Assembly: GCA_030522415.1 (NCBI GenBank)
Contig: CM060113.1
Location: 16,263,651-16,327,650 of the forward strand
Length of the DNA stretch: 64,000 nucleotides
Source: Channallabes apus
Taxonomy: Eukaryota > Chordata > Actinopteri > Siluriformes > Clariidae
Reading direction: 5' to 3'
Part shown: positions 1 through 12,905 of the stretch, one piece after another
How the letters are laid out: each line of letters starts with the position of its first letter
Numbering within the stretch: position 1 is the first letter of the stretch
Program-made: the position numbers and the translations under genes
The notes under the pieces: model-generated
What the model was told of the DNA's origin: nothing
Database searches by the model: none
What the model saw: only the letters and a program-made list of their open reading frames with translations

Positions 1-2272
1 TAAACAGCTTAGGAACAGCTTATGGAGTATGACTGGGACTATAATAGCTGTGATAAAATACACAAACATTAAATCTGAAATAATACTGTGGTGTCTCACT
101 ACGTTTTCAGTGCAGCAAAATAAAATGTGGGCTGAATGTGTTTTAGATTTTCAATTAAGGAAAAAAAAAAACAATCTGCTTAATTAAAGTTTAATAATTA
201 AAGCTCAATAATGATACAGTGTTTGTCCGATTGATTCACACTCTTCCACCTCTCTCAATCACAAACAAAACTGTAATAAAAGATCTGAATCCCATCCTGA
301 AACCTTAGGCAAACTGAGATGTGTCTTTTCCTATTTTTTTTTTATCTCTTTACATAAGACAGGTTGTCATGTACTTTTCAGATTTTCTATTTTCAAAATA
401 TTATAATGTAAACTAAGCAGTATTTTAAGATGAACTACCTACTATATTATGCACTCTGTCGACAGTGTTTTTCGATGCATAGAACAAGTTGAGAATTGCA
501 AACAATGTGATACAATCTGCTGTATCATTACACACCTAGACAAATTCTGGCAAATCTACTATGAAATTTTGTGATAATATGGTCACAAAGCGTTGCATGG
601 TCATAGATTGTGCAGAGCATTTTGAGTAGAAAAGTAGATGCTTATATGGAGAATAACGGCTAAAATACAAAATGAATCCCTATTAACTGACTTAAAACTT
701 TTGGCCTTTTTTCCCCAAAAACAACAACAAAAACAATATGTCAATAGAAATCTATAATTATTAATTTAAATAAAAAAATCACTTGGTATTTTCATATAAG
801 ATGGCCATTGTTGATAGACATCACAAAGGAACGAAAATTAAATATGAATTTAAGCATGATATAGAAAAACTTTTCTCTATGACATTAGCTCCCAGTTCTG
901 TGCACTACCCACACATGCCAGATATTTTAGTTTGATATATCTGGTAAATAAATATTCTTTACTTTCTTTGGTAAATAAATATCCTAACTAAGATTATCAT
1001 GTTTATGTAGACATTAAGTTATGCAGGAGGGGGATCTTTACTAAGCCCTGTCCTGGGGTCTCATGTATTTCCTTTTCCACTTTTTCCTTTTTTTTTTTAA
1101 ATGTTTCTGACAGACCTCAGGTAAGAACTATTAAGAAAACACAAAAAGTATGCATGTAAATTCTCAAGTCTATGATGTAGGTAAAGACAATAATTATCTT
1201 TATATCCGTAATGGTGCTTTAAAATTACTAGGAAACTACCATAATTTCCATAACCACCTTCAATACAAAACCAACTGGCTCAACTGATGCTAAATTTACA
1301 CCTTACTGTATATGACAACCTATTTAATAACAGTGTTCAAATCATCAGTGCCCTCCTATTAATAAATAAAAATTGTAAAAAGAAAAAAAATCTAAATCAA
1401 TACTCTGATCTTACTATGACTGGCACCAAGTTGAACTATTAACTACACAATTGAGACGGTTTAAAAAATAATAATCACATTCAATTTACTGAATTCAGTG
1501 CAAGAAAAATACAATACAGATAAGGCATGACTGCAAATTGGAATTCAAAATGACAATATGTGCACATTTGCCAGTTACATGTGATTATACATATACATTA
1601 CTTGTAGCGGCATTCACAGGGGAGACAACTAAAGAAAAAAATGTTTTATTCAAACTAAAGTGAATTCAATCTCCAGAAATCTTGGGTGAAAAGATTTACT
1701 GGTTGATGTTATAGAGATATACTTAAGTATAAGTGAGTATGTAACTATACCCATATGCACAAATGTAAATGTTTACTTTAGAGTTGTAAATAAGTAAACT
1801 AAAAAAAAGAGAGAGAATTTATACCACAATTGACCTACTGAAACCAATGACATGATTAAACTGGCGTTAAAAAATGTTAGCATATGAGCTAGGCACACTA
1901 GTAAGTACTCACTGAGCGAGTACACTGCAGCCCACACCAACATGGCTACAGGGAATCCAAGCATCATTGTGGGCATTTCTTTTCAATCACAGCATATCAA
2001 GCTTTAATTATCCAATTAACATTGAAGGCATTATTCACTTGCAGCGTTTCAGCCAGGAAGATACAAAAATATAATGATTTGAGACCCTGGCTGACCTTAG
2101 CAATCCTGCTCCAATAATGGGAATAGTTTTTATGGTTATTTAAAACAGCCTTACAAAAACCTGCAAGGGGAAAAGGTCAAGAGCAATTACCCAACTGAAC
2201 TATACCATTCCATTCATATTTTCAGTTGTGTAAATTAGGTTCTAGTTTGCGAGGTGTCGGGACCGAGGAGTG
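1..2272 (-). other. znf711 3' UTR and downstream sequence
   Basis: AT-rich sequence below the znf711 stop codon. Several AATAAA-type hexamers occur on the minus strand (for example at 1646-1641), so the poly(A) site cannot be fixed. No coding sequence or repeat family is recognised here. Confidence 0.5.
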
Positions 2273-3450
2273 TTATATCAGTGTGTCTTTGTGATGGCGC
2301 ATTATGTGCTGATTCTTTTCAGAGGGCCGTCTAAAACCCTTCTTGCAGTAGTCACATCTATGTGGGTAGTCCTTAGTGTGGATGGAGATTACGTGGCGCT
2401 TGAAACCCGAGGCATCTGCCGTATTATACTCACAGTACTGGCACTGGTAGACCTTGCGGCCACTGTGAGTCTTAACATGTTTCTTGAGTTCGTTCTGCTG
2501 CCTGAAGCCACGCTTGCAACGTTTGCACTTAAAAGGCAGCTCTTTTGTGTGCACAGAGAGAATATGCCGGCTCAGTGTGAAAGGGTCTGAGATCTTAAAG
2601 TCACAGTGCCGACACTGGTGTACCTTGTTGCCCCTGTGCGTTTCTGCATGCTTTTTGAGCTCTGATGGTCGATGGAAACCTTTCTCGCAAACATCACACT
2701 TGTGTGGAAAGTCCTTGGTGTGCACAGAAATTATGTGGCGCTTCAGGTCGCTTGAATTGGTGCTCTTATGCTCACAGTGTGGGCACTGGTGAGTCTTGTG
2801 TCCCTGAAAGACTTCCATGTGCCTCTGCAAGTCCTTGTCATCAACAAATGCCAATGGGCAGTGGGCACACTTAAATGGCAGCTCGGCCCCATGCTTGCTC
2901 TTTACATGAGTCTTTAGGTTGGACGGGTCTGCACAGCGGAAGTCGCAGCGTTGGCAGCCATATGGCTTCTCACCAGTGTGCGTCCTCATGTGCTTCTTCA
3001 GCTCAGATGGGTGGCGAAAGCCCTTGGCACACTCTGCGCAAACGTGTGAAAAGTTTTTGCTGTGCACAGCCAGCAAGTGCCGATTGAGCAGGCCTTGTTC
3101 AGCCGTCTCGTATTCGCAGTATTTACATTTGTGCACCTTAGGTTCCTTGTCACGCAAGATCAGCTTGTTGGGGCTCAGCGGGCTCGCCTCCCGGTAATGT
3201 CGCGTGTACTCTGTGTACTCTGGAACTTTCTCATTCTTGACGATGAGTTTGTGGCTCTCTATGTGGTTGTGAAAGCTGACCTTCTTATTAGTAGTGAAAT
3301 CACAGTCTGTGCACTGGTACTTCTTCTTAAACATGTGGTCTGGGTGGTTCTTCATGTGCCTCTTCAGAAACCCACGTGACTTGAACTTTTTGCCGCAGAT
3401 GTGGCAAGGATAGACCGTCAGTGGCAGGCCGTCAGGGCCAATTATAACAG
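2273..3450 (-). CDS. znf711: znf711 last coding exon: 12-finger DNA-binding domain
   Basis: The acceptor TTGCAG lies at 3456-3451 and the stop TAA at 2275-2273. The exon encodes residues 373-764. It opens with VIIGPDG...[13 protein letters not shown] (finger 1) and ends at [14 protein letters not shown]. Fingers alternate between two linker types, as in ZFX/ZFY/ZNF711, with many ending [13 protein letters not shown]. The segment between fingers 2 and 3 (about residues 431-460) has no Cys-Cys/His-His set. The 3' UTR continues below 2273. Confidence 0.95.
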
Positions 3451-6400
3451 CTGCAACAGAGAGGATGATTTACTTAAGTGTGCACACTTAAATGCTGTTT
3501 CTACAGCTTGTTCACTGATACCAGCTTGTTCTGTCATACCAGTCTGGCACTGTCGTGTCTCTCCCTTCTTCTTCTTCTTGAGCCTCTGTTTGAGAGCGCG
3601 GCTTGTACTGATGCTGTCACTGATTTGCAGGTATGGAGTAGTTGCACCATGTTTACTCTCTAAATGAGACTCCAGATTGTTACCTAAAGTAAAAAATAGG
3701 AGTAGCAACATTTGAAATGGTTATAAATTTTACTAATTATGCATTAAGTTGGGACAAGAAACATTTAAGTGCACAATGTGGACAACCAGACGCTACAAAC
3801 TTTGGGGAGCACTGGAATTATGTGGGTGAGAAAGTAAATTAATAATAGAGCCATTAGAATAGGGCAAATCAAGACTTTGAAAATAGAGACAGCACCCTCT
3901 GAGCGGGGCAATGATGGATGAGCAGAAAATACCACTGCACACCTGTGTCTGGTGTCATACTGATGTAAAATACAAACCACCCAGATATAACACTCAAGCA
4001 GGGAACAAACAAAGAGGAAGCAAACTACCAGGACAAAAAAGAAAATCATACACACATTTCGTACACTGTACCATGCAATCTATACAAAGGATAGGATATA
4101 CAAAGAAGAAAAAAAAGTTCTGAAATGCAGGAGGATATCAGCCAAATAAAGACATTAAATAAGCAGCTATCTAACTAGTACAAGTTGACCAAACAGGAGT
4201 AAGAAACATCGGCAGTCAACGGCTGTAAAGCCAGAAAAATTCTGAAGCTTGAAGATCTACTGTTTATCAAAGGCCAATTCTACTTCCTTCTCACACAAAG
4301 ATGTTTCAGGACAGAATTTTAAACATCTTTGCTCATTATATCAAACATGCAAATTATGTGACTAAAGTCTTTCAGTTCCAGTTCTGGTGATGGTCGGCTA
4401 ATTGGCAAGGAATGGTTCAGGAGAATATGAAACAGTAGCACACTGTCTCTAATGCTAGGTACAATCAACCCATCTTCAAAACTGTATATAATAATCGGGT
4501 TACAACACAAGCAGCAAGGGAGTACATTACTCAGTACTAAAAATATGGTACTTTTGTCTGAAACATTGCAAAGAAATGTGGCACTAGAGAATGGGGGGGG
4601 GGGTCATTTCAGTTTTGAAACACAATCCTTCAGTGTGCTAGTTCATTATCGCCGCATCAACTTGAATTATTTATAGATTTATTTAAGTTTTTAGATTCAT
4701 AATATAGATGTACCGGTCGAGCAGTCAATGAATGGAGTAAATCAGCTGGTTTTCAGCTTGGTCAACCAGGACTACTTAGCCTCGGATATAACCAATGTTT
4801 TGCAGCATGCACAAGCTTTGGATGCATTTGAGAAGGTGAAGGGTGACCATTTCTTTATACATATTGGCATCCTGTGTGGTAGGAGTGAACTGTTTGCTAA
4901 GATTGTTTAGAAATAATTATGGTGGATCCATGCTGCTTAGTAAAATATAGATTTTTGTTTAATTTAAGGTTAAATGTTAACCTCTTATGGATTGGCACCC
5001 TGTCCAGAGTGTACCATGCCTCATGCCCCAAGTCTCCTGGGATAGACTCCAGGCCACCCACGACCCTGAATACAGGAAAAAGCGGTATAGACGCTGAGTG
5101 CATGAGTGAGTGAGTGAGTGAGTGAGTGAGTGAGTGAGTGAGTGAGTGAGTGTTAACCTCTTGCATCTAAAATTATACTATTATACTATAATTGCACTGT
5201 TTAAATGCTGCCTTGGTTTTTAAGTGAGAAAACTAATATAAGGAATGGGCTACATTTAATTACTCACTTTTAATTAAGTTATGAATCTGGTGAATAAAGC
5301 TTTAGAAAGGTACAGAAACTTTGGGCTCTGACAACTTTTAAAAAATATATATTTTAAAGGCCTTAAAATTGTAACCAAATTGGAAGAAAAAAAAAGAAAG
5401 AAAAGAAATAGCGAATCTGGATATTTAAAATCACAATACACCTACATTAGGTATCAGGATAATATGTAACCATTATTTAACCATAGCATTCCATTTGTTT
5501 ATCACCAGGAAGATGACTGAACTATAAAAACACAAGTACAAACTTGACTAGTCTTCAAGGGAAAAGATAGTAAAGACATTTCTAGTATGTTACACTCAAT
5601 GGTTATAATAATTAGCTCATATCATAAAGAAGAAAGAAAATCCCTTGTTCAGATGTCCCACCAGCGAGGTATGGAAAAGCCCAAAAGTCATTGAGATGGC
5701 AAAATACATGCATAAAGTCAGTACATCTGTATAGTACATGCAGTCAGTACAGTACGCAGGGTATGGAGTCTTCTCGGTCTAGTAACTGGACTGACGCAAA
5801 AAGCAGCATGTCTATCCAGGTAATATACAAGTATACATATACACTACCACTCAAAAGTTTGGGATCAATATCAAATAAAGCTTTGCTTAGTGATTTTTTA
5901 TTTACATTGCACAAAAATACTGGGGATTTCAAAACTCTGAAATAACACATATGGAATTAGGTAATTATGTTACAATAACAACGACAACAGTCAGTTGTCA
6001 GAGGTCAGCATTTCTCAAATAGTTCTTGCAAGAACAGTATTGTCAAGTGCATTTGCAAAATCCATCAAGCACCATGATGAAACTTATGGAATAAGAATAA
6101 CTCTATTGCAGAGAAGAAGATCATTTAGAGTTACTCAAAATACACCAATTAACAGAACCTCGGATTGGAACAGTTATGAAGGCTTTACAGATCATGTTTA
6201 GCAGACACATCTCAACATTAATTGTTTAAAGGAGATTATTGCATATTTTGGACGCTTTCTACATGAACGACCATGGAGTTAGAAACTTCTGAGCGGTAGT
6301 GTAGCTCAATACATAGAAAAATTCCTGGCAAATTATGTGCAAATTGCATCTCTTCCTTAAGCACAAAAGGCTCAGGGAATATTTCCCCTTTTTGCAACAT

Positions 6401-8593
6401 ACCTAGACTAACTCCTGTAGCTGACTTCATAGGAAACTCAATTAGCTGCACCACACTACAAACGTATGGCAACAACTGAATACTGACAACTGAATCCAGC
6501 AAAGGACGGCTGTAACTCAGAATGTTCACTGAGCGACAGAGTTATTTTTGTGACTTTAAGTTTCCTAGTTAGTTGCAAATGTTTCTTTTGACAACTGAAG
6601 CATTCAAACAGTACTTGAACATTAGCTCACGCTGCCTAGATAATTACATCTACATCACAAGCATTACTTAGCATGACTGTAGACGAGTTTCAAAAGCTGC
6701 AGAGTTTAAAAAAAAAAAAAGACAGTTGACATTGTTAATAAAGTAAACACTGTTCAGATTATACTAGCCACTTGAACATTATGATAATATCTTCCACTCT
6801 TTTGCAATTCACTTCACCCACTGCTTCTCTGCATGTGCATTCGTGATTGCTTCACACATAGTATATACATATTTTTGTGTGTGTGGTGGAGATCACCACT
6901 GGGAAGAAAGAGATTCTTTGAAAAATAAAAAGCTTAGGTGCACTGGTGCAACTTTGCATTACTGTAAATTAGTAGGTTGTGTAGGACAATTACATAAAAG
7001 CAAATGTAAGAGGTTTAACATTCAAAAGAAGAAATGACAAACCATAGGCAGCTGCCCACGCAACAGGAACAAAGGTCTTAGATGGCGAATGCTCCAATTG
7101 TGCTTCTTGTATAGCAGGAGCCTCATCTTCCCCGACAATCACCTCCATGTACACTTGGTCAGTCATCTCAGAAACATCTATTCACAGAACACATGAAATG
7201 AATTGAGGGATAAACTATTGACAGTGCAGAGTACATATATGTATATATATTATAGTACTGATAAAACTTGCTTGTATCATATTAGCTTTTCTTCGTTATG
7301 TAACACATAATGACTGCAGAATGACTAACACTAACCTCAAAATATAAACTGCATTGAAATGCCAATTTATCATAACTTTCTTCCCTGTGATTCAATCAGA
7401 CATCAAGTCAAATTTCAGTTGGCTTCTATATACTTATTTTCGGTCTCTACATGGCATAATGAAGCTAAACAACAAAACTTGTTTAGTGAAAAAAAATGTT
7501 ATTTAATATCCAGTTCGAGATAAAAACAAACAGAAAATGTTGGTCTGCATTATTCTTAAGCAAAACTGCACTAGCCACTTAAAAAAGCCACTTATTAAGA
7601 ACACCAGACTAATAATGGGTAGCAACTCCTGCATTTGCTTTAAAGAACTCCCTCAATGCTTCATGGTGTAGATTCTACAAGGTGTTTCCTTTGAGATTCT
7701 GGTCCATGTTGACATGATTGCATCATGTGCTTTTGCAGTCTCAGCCACTAGGGCTGCACGATATTAGGAAAATATGCGATATTGTTGTTGAATACTGCGA
7801 TAACGATATTTCTTGCGATATAACATTTCCCTAGAGAAATGCATTTTTTTATTATTATTATTACATATAAATAAATAATAAAAAAAATAGGCAATGATAC
7901 TAAAATAAACAGGTAATAGATATTCGTCTGATGTAATTAAATCTAATTCAGGCTAAAAAGAAACTATATGTCAAGGAAGCAGCAAATATTTAGATTTCAA
8001 AACACTATGAATGACTTAAACCCCTCAGCAGATATTCTGACTTCTGGTTTGCTGTTACTATAAACCTGCCAACACAATATGAATTACTTTCAAACACTCA
8101 TCAATAGTGTCTTAAAACAAGAGCATCTTTTAAACAAAATATTCTCTTTGGCTTGCCTGTTTTTTTTTTTTATAAAAATAAATATTATTAAACAAAAATT
8201 AAATTAAAAAAATACTATTTGTCACACACACACACGCACGCTCCGCGACCGGCACTAGGACCCGGAAGTAATGCGGGCGCGGACCCGGAAGTATAAGAGG
8301 AGTAAACAAACTACTGCATACAGCTTAGTCACTGAGTTCGCCATGTCGGTTCAGATTCGAGTGTGTGTTTATAGGACGCGGGTTAAATGTGTTTTTCCCT
8401 TGCTCCCCTTCTGTGAGAGTCCTTAAACTAATTCGCGTGGTTATCCTGCCTACTCGCTTGCTTCCGCGTTTGGGTTTACAGTCTATAAAGGGCTAACGGC
8501 TAATCGCGGCTAATGGCTAATCGCGGCTAATGGCTAATCGCTAAATCTTCTGATCATCCGGGGTTAGTTCGCGACAGAATGAAGTATAAAGAT

Positions 8594-8655
<62 letters not shown>

Positions 8656-11600
8656 TAAGCGGGTATAAACATAGTAAGGGCCCATCTGATTGGTCAAATT
8701 TGGACACACAAATGCTTAGCAAATAAAGTATTTATCGCAACTCCTTGAGATATGGTTATCGCGCATGCCATTATCGCGATAACGATATTTTTTCGATGTA
8801 TCGTGCAGCCCTATCAGCTACACACTTACTCTGTTCTACCACATCCCAATGTTGCTCTTTATATTCAGATCTGGCAAGTGGTGACGACTGAAGCACACCA
8901 AACTCATTCTCTTGTTGACTGACTTTATTATACTGCAATTAACCATTAAACGTAAAAAAGAAAAAATTAAATTGCAGCAATAAATTGATGCACATGGTGA
9001 GCAATAATTATCAGATGGGCTGAAGTATTCAAACAGTGCTTGAGTGGTCTAATGTGTGCCAAGAAAACATTCCCCATACCATACCACCATCACTGGCAGC
9101 ATGAAATGTTTACACAGGACAGGTTGAGTCCGGGGATTCATGCTGTAAATGCCAAATTGTCACCCTACCATCTGTTGTAGCAGACATTAAGATTCATTAG
9201 ACCAGGCAACATTTTTTAACTGTCCAGTTTCAGTCAGCCTGTGACTAGATTCCTGCAATTGCCTTCTAGGAGTAGATGCCAATGTGCTAGTATAGCTTAT
9301 CTGCATATTCACCACAGTTGTGAAGAGTTGTTATTTGAATTTTGATAGCATTTAAACTGGTCTACGCTTTCTCTTGCATAGTTTATTTTTCTGCATAATC
9401 GTATGTAATCTCTATAGAATCAATACTGTTATAAAACCTAAGAGATAAGCTGTTTATTTTTTAATATTCAACAAGTATGTGGGGCACAAAACCCAACCAA
9501 TAACAATGCTCCAGTAAACATCACTATAATCACATTTTTCACAATTGCAATATTTGACACGAACACTGGAGGAAGCTGTTGATCTGTATCTGCATGATGC
9601 ATTGTGCTGCTAAAACATGATCAGCTGATTAAACAATTTCAGCAACGCTCAGTAATGTGGTGTTTCATTGTTTAACAAGACCACGTTTTAACATTAATAT
9701 TTAAATATTCACGCACTCATATCTTCCTGTCCTTGGCTAGTATCCTTCACTGCCATGTAGACCATTTTCTCCCTTGACAACCGACCGGTGCTTGCTGTTG
9801 CTGGCTCCAACACTGCATGCCCATTGGGAAAATCACTCTCTGCAACAACCTCTGTTCCACCTACACCGTGACGAGAAAAAAAAAGTTGAAAATTTTTTAC
9901 ATACCTTAAAGCCATTTCTTGTTTTCTTTAAAACATTTTAATATTAGAGTAGGTATGAGAGACAGAGAGGAGCAGAAAGCAGGGGGAGAGGGAGAGAATA
10001 CTGCAACTATTTAGTACCTAACAAATACTAGAGAAAACTAGATTCCTAAATGTCAATGCAACTTTAGGTGTGCAGTGACATTGTCACCTATTTCCACATC
10101 TTCATCCCCTTCGGCCTTAAAGATGTACACTTTGATAACCTCTGGGCCGAATTCGTCCTCCTTGGATTCATCATCCTGGCCCACCTCTGTGCTGATTTTT
10201 AACGGTGCGTCTCCAATATCCAACTTCTCCCCCACATCATCCACTGCAATGTGGAGAGAAAAAAAATTATCATTTGCAACTAGAAATGAAAGTGAATGTT
10301 AGAACTACTATATTTAAGAGTATGAAACACGACAGCATCTTCTTACACCATTGTATTGCTACAAGGAGTGCCATAAAACTCTCCAAGTATAAAATCTTGC
10401 CTATTAAATCATTATGGACTAACATGAGATCATGAGGTAATCTTCTGAAGTGCTTTTTTCATCTTCGTCGTCTTCGGGCTTAAGGGTCGCACAGGGGGGT
10501 GTGGTCTCATGTGCCTGAACTATGGCCTCCGTGTCTGCGACCAATACCTCCTCTGACACCAGCTCAGGGTCCAGTGGACTGTCCTCGTGTGTAGACATGA
10601 GATCAGTCACAAACACCTGTTCAGGTACAGTTTCTTCGATACGTTCAGCAGCCAGGACATGCTGGACAGCATCCAGAGCCTCCTCAATGGCCACCTCTGC
10701 ACCCAGGATAGGTTCGGACATGATGATATCTTCTCGACCAATACCAGGCCCTTCCACCACTGCAGCCTCCAGACCATGCTCCAGCAGAATGCCCTCATCA
10801 GTATTCACATCTGATATCAGCACAGCTTCAGGTACAGATACCACAATGTGTTCACCATCTATGTGGGCCATGCCCCCCATGCCTAAGAATGCAGATTCCA
10901 AAAACAATGGCACATACTCATTATACACAGTCAGGTTAAATCCAAAATGACAGAGAGAAGAGCAGAATGACCATGTACACACATGCACGCTCCCTGGCAA
11001 CAAGAAATCACCATTCGGATTTAAATAAGCAAATAATTACTAATCACTAACTGAATAATTACTGCAGCAATTAATGTTTGGGTTGGAAACAATTATTATT
11101 AGCTTCTCATTACTTAAACAACCATGTTAGAAAATGTATCTTCTTGTTGTGAAAAATATGTTACTCTGAAATTATGTACTGCATCTAGCAAAGAAAACAA
11201 TTAAGGAGATTTTTTTTTATTGAAATTATTGAAATTTGGAACTGTCCAATATGTTATTAAACCTAATAAGATAGCCACTTGTTAGTGAGGCATATCAGGA
11301 AACAAAGGCTTCAATTTGCTAGGGAGAATAAAGATTGGACTTTGGAGCAATGGGAAAAGGTCATGCAATCTGATGAGTGCAAATTGAACCTTTCCCCAAG
11401 CGATGGGCGTGTCGGGCTAAGCGGTGAAGGGCACGAAGCGATGAACCCAATATGCATACTGGCCACTGTACAAGCCTGTGGGTGGCAATTATATAATCTA
11501 GGGGTGCTTCTGTTTGTCAGGTCTATTTTAGCAACATTACGTGGCAAATAAAATTAAGTCAGCTGATTTATTCAATGACCAGGTTATGACATCAATGGAT

Positions 11601-12905
11601 ATTTTTTCCCCTGATGTCACAGGCATACCCCAGGATGACAATACCAAGATTCATCAGGCTCAAATTTTGAAAGCGTAGTTCTGGGAAAATGAGGGGTAAT
11701 TTTTACACATGAATTGGCTCCCACTGAAAGACTTTGGGATGTGCTGGAGTCATCACCAGTACACATCCTCAGCTGGAAATTAATGCAACTACAGACAGAA
11801 ACAAATGTTGTGGTGTTGTACAAGGTTGTTGAAAACAATGGCATTCTGAATATTCACTGTAATCAAAGTTAAATGTGGTCCAACAAAGTAGTAGTGTGTG
11901 CATCTTTTTTGGCCAGACAGTATAAAAGAAAATGTATTCACAACATTACTGGGGTTTGCTTCTATTTGAGATGGATGTTGAAAGATCATTCTTTTTATGG
12001 CTTAGAGACAGTGGCACTGAAGAAAAGACAGGAGGCAGAGTTGGAGGTAGCAGAGATGAAGATGTTGAGGTTCTCTTTGGGAGTGAAAAGGATGGATAGG
12101 ATCAATAATGAGTCCATCAGAGGGACAACCCATGTTAAATGTTTTGGAGATAAAGTCAGAGCAGCCAGATTGAGGTGGTTTGGACATGTTCAGAGGAGAG
12201 ATGGTGAATATATATCGGTAGAAGGATGCTGAGGTTGGAACTGCCAGGCAGGAGGGTCTAGAGGAAGACCAAAGAGAAGATTTATGGATGCAGTGAGAGA
12301 GGACATGAAGTTAGTTGGTGTGATAGAAGAGGATGAAGAGGCCAGAGTTAGATGGATGCAGATGATTCGCTGTGGTGACTCCTAATAGGGCACAGCCGAG
12401 AGACAAAGAAGATTCTTTTTCACAAAAAAAAAATTACTTTAAAAAAATTGTAAATCTAATATTGAGATGACATTTATGTTCTTGATCAATCAGCAAACTA
12501 AGCTCCCTGTATAATTTATAGCCTTCTATTTAAATTCTATTTTATTTTGGTAATTTCTGCAAATATTGTATTTTATAAATATTATTTTACTTTTATTGGA
12601 TTTTTCCCACTTTAATTTTACTCTTAATCGTAGAGAAATCTTTCTTCTTTTTATCTGTCATAGAACCATTTCATTGCGTATTCATACTGAGTGGGGTTGT
12701 GTATTTGACAAATAAAATGTTTACTTCTAATCGCAACAGCTGATAGACAGAAAGATAGGGCCCATTGTAAGGACAATAGTACCGACTACAGATTATAGAC
12801 TACAGACAGCTCAAACTTGCCCTTACCAAAGTCTTGCATTATCATTGTGTGGGGCATTTTCAAATCCTGGGAGTGAAGCTCTAAGACACCTCCGCCTTGA
12901 TCCAT
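2273..12905 (-). CDS. znf711: znf711: ZFX-family C2H2 zinc-finger transcription factor (seven coding exons)
   Basis: Joined coding exons, in order of translation: 12905-12827, 10882-10424, 10243-10088, 9860-9717, 7177-7043, 3683-3540, 3450-2273. They total 2,295 nt, or 764 residues plus TAA. Every junction has GT-AG borders and the same phase. The protein should act in the nucleus: an acidic transactivation half (about 1-330), a basic KKKKKGETR nuclear-localisation-like stretch near 360, and 12 C2H2 fingers (about 386-762). In mammals ZNF711 binds CpG-island promoters and works with the demethylase PHF8 (known of the family). ZNF711 is favoured over ZFX because the segment after finger 2 is the non-finger [13 protein letters not shown] type where ZFX has an extra finger, and because of [12 protein letters not shown] and YLQISDSIS. 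The length is close to the remembered human protein. The start ATG follows an acceptor-like TTTTAG. Confidence 0.93.
3540..3683 (-). CDS. znf711: znf711 coding exon: basic NLS-like segment
   Basis: The acceptor is TTTTTTACTTTAG and the donor is G|GTATGA at 3539. The exon is 144 nt, phase 1 to phase 1. It encodes residues 325-372, including [10 protein letters not shown] and the basic run [18 protein letters not shown], which joins AVIIGPDG in the next exon. This matches the linker before the fingers in ZNF711. Confidence 0.92.
4983..5153 (+). repeat. 3' half of tRNA-headed SINE with (GAGT)n tail
   Basis: GGATTGGCACCCTGTCCAG through CTGGGATAGACTCCAGG and AAGCGGTATAGA matches the full SINE at 42275-42642. 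It ends in about 12 AGTG repeats (5103-5153). The tRNA-like head is missing. Confidence 0.8.
5842..6301. mobile_element. Tc1/mariner-type MITE, 460 bp, TA-flanked
   Basis: Terminal inverted repeats CACTACCACTCAAAAGTTT (left) and AAACTTCTGAGCGGTAGTG (right) match with about two differences. TA dinucleotides lie at 5840-5841 and 6302-6303. The interior has no intact transposase. It lies in a znf711 intron. Confidence 0.8.
7043..7177 (-). CDS. znf711: znf711 coding exon: [13 protein letters not shown] segment
   Basis: The acceptor is GTGAATAG and the donor is TATG|GTTTGT. The exon is 135 nt, phase 1 to phase 1. It encodes residues 280-324 with [15 protein letters not shown] and [13 protein letters not shown], both conserved across ZFX-family proteins. 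I do not recall this segment in the usual human ZNF711 isoform, so it may be alternatively spliced. Confidence 0.9.
7573..9330 (-). mobile_element. Old Tc1-like remnant, split by a hAT insertion
   Basis: Degenerate sequence at about 7573-7748 and 8814-9330. The stretch AACATTCCCCATACCATACC to TAGACCAGGCAACATTTTTT resembles the reverse complement of a widespread fish Tc1-like family. A second fragment lies at 63,480-64,000. No ORF survives. Confidence 0.5.
7749..8813 (+). mobile_element. Non-autonomous hAT (family I), copy 1
   Basis: Ends are TAGGGCTGCACGATATTAGG and TCGATGTATCGTGCAGCCCTA. The 8-bp target duplication is TCAGCCAC (7741-7748) / TCAGCTAC (8814-8821), one mismatch. The interior contains an (AT)n tract at 8598-8647 and short GGCTAATCGC repeats at 8495-8545. 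Two more full copies lie at 35371-36494 and 37181-38134. Confidence 0.9.
9717..9860 (-). CDS. znf711: znf711 coding exon: [11 protein letters not shown] segment
   Basis: The acceptor is CACGGTGTAG and the donor is ATGA|GTGCGT. The exon is 144 nt. It encodes residues 232-279: [10 protein letters not shown], then [21 protein letters not shown], a signature of the acidic domain of ZFX and ZNF711. Confidence 0.9.
10088..10243 (-). CDS. znf711: znf711 coding exon: [11 protein letters not shown] segment
   Basis: The acceptor is TCCACATTGCAG and the donor is ATAG|GTGACA. The exon is 156 nt. It encodes residues 180-231. The junction with the previous exon reads [13 protein letters not shown]; the exon continues to [20 protein letters not shown], which joins GTEVV. 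This matches ZNF711 closely. Confidence 0.92.
10424..10882 (-). CDS. znf711: znf711 coding exon: acidic transactivation domain
   Basis: The acceptor is GCATTCTTAG and the donor is TCAT|GTTAGT. The exon is 459 nt. It encodes residues 27-179: [21 protein letters not shown], an acidic stretch, [14 protein letters not shown] and [10 protein letters not shown]. This is the typical Asp/Glu/Val-rich activation region of ZFX-family factors. Confidence 0.92.
11279..11935 (+). pseudogene. Degenerate Tc1-like transposon, 3' part
   Basis: The plus frame from 11279 reads [18 protein letters not shown]...[14 protein letters not shown], which matches the region of the first catalytic Asp in Tc1 transposases (xWSDE). 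Downstream frames are broken. The right end GGCCAGACAGTATA is a typical Tc1-like terminus. No 5' half is seen. It lies in a znf711 intron. Confidence 0.7.
11997..12410 (+). pseudogene. RTE-like LINE, 3' end of ORF2
   Basis: It encodes [15 protein letters not shown], a short gap, then [14 protein letters not shown] and, after a frameshift near 12220, [16 protein letters not shown] and a stop in the CGCTGTGGTGACTCCTAATAG tail. This is the conserved C-terminus of an RTE-type non-LTR retrotransposon common in fishes. It is truncated at the 5' end, as LINE insertions usually are. Confidence 0.75.

Larger units (their letters stand above)
3684..7042 (-). other. znf711 intron with few recognisable elements
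   Basis: An intron of about 3.4 kb. Apart from the SINE piece at 4983-5153 and the MITE at 5842-6301 it is AT-rich unique sequence. It includes a G run near 4591-4602 and purine-rich stretches near 5390. No further gene is seen. Confidence 0.6.

Noticed and set aside
2273..3450. Zinc-finger exon as zfx/zfy, and hence a sex-chromosome marker
   Set aside because: The segment after finger 2 lacks the extra finger of ZFX/ZFY and carries ZNF711-type sequence. Nothing here speaks to sex linkage.
5103..5153. CRISPR-like or regulatory tandem array
   Set aside because: It is a simple GAGT microsatellite at a SINE end. No spacer-repeat structure exists in the window.
10522..10950. Plus-strand 142-residue ORF
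   Set aside because: It is the antisense shadow of the znf711 acidic exon, Ser-rich because the sense strand is Asp/Glu/Val-rich.
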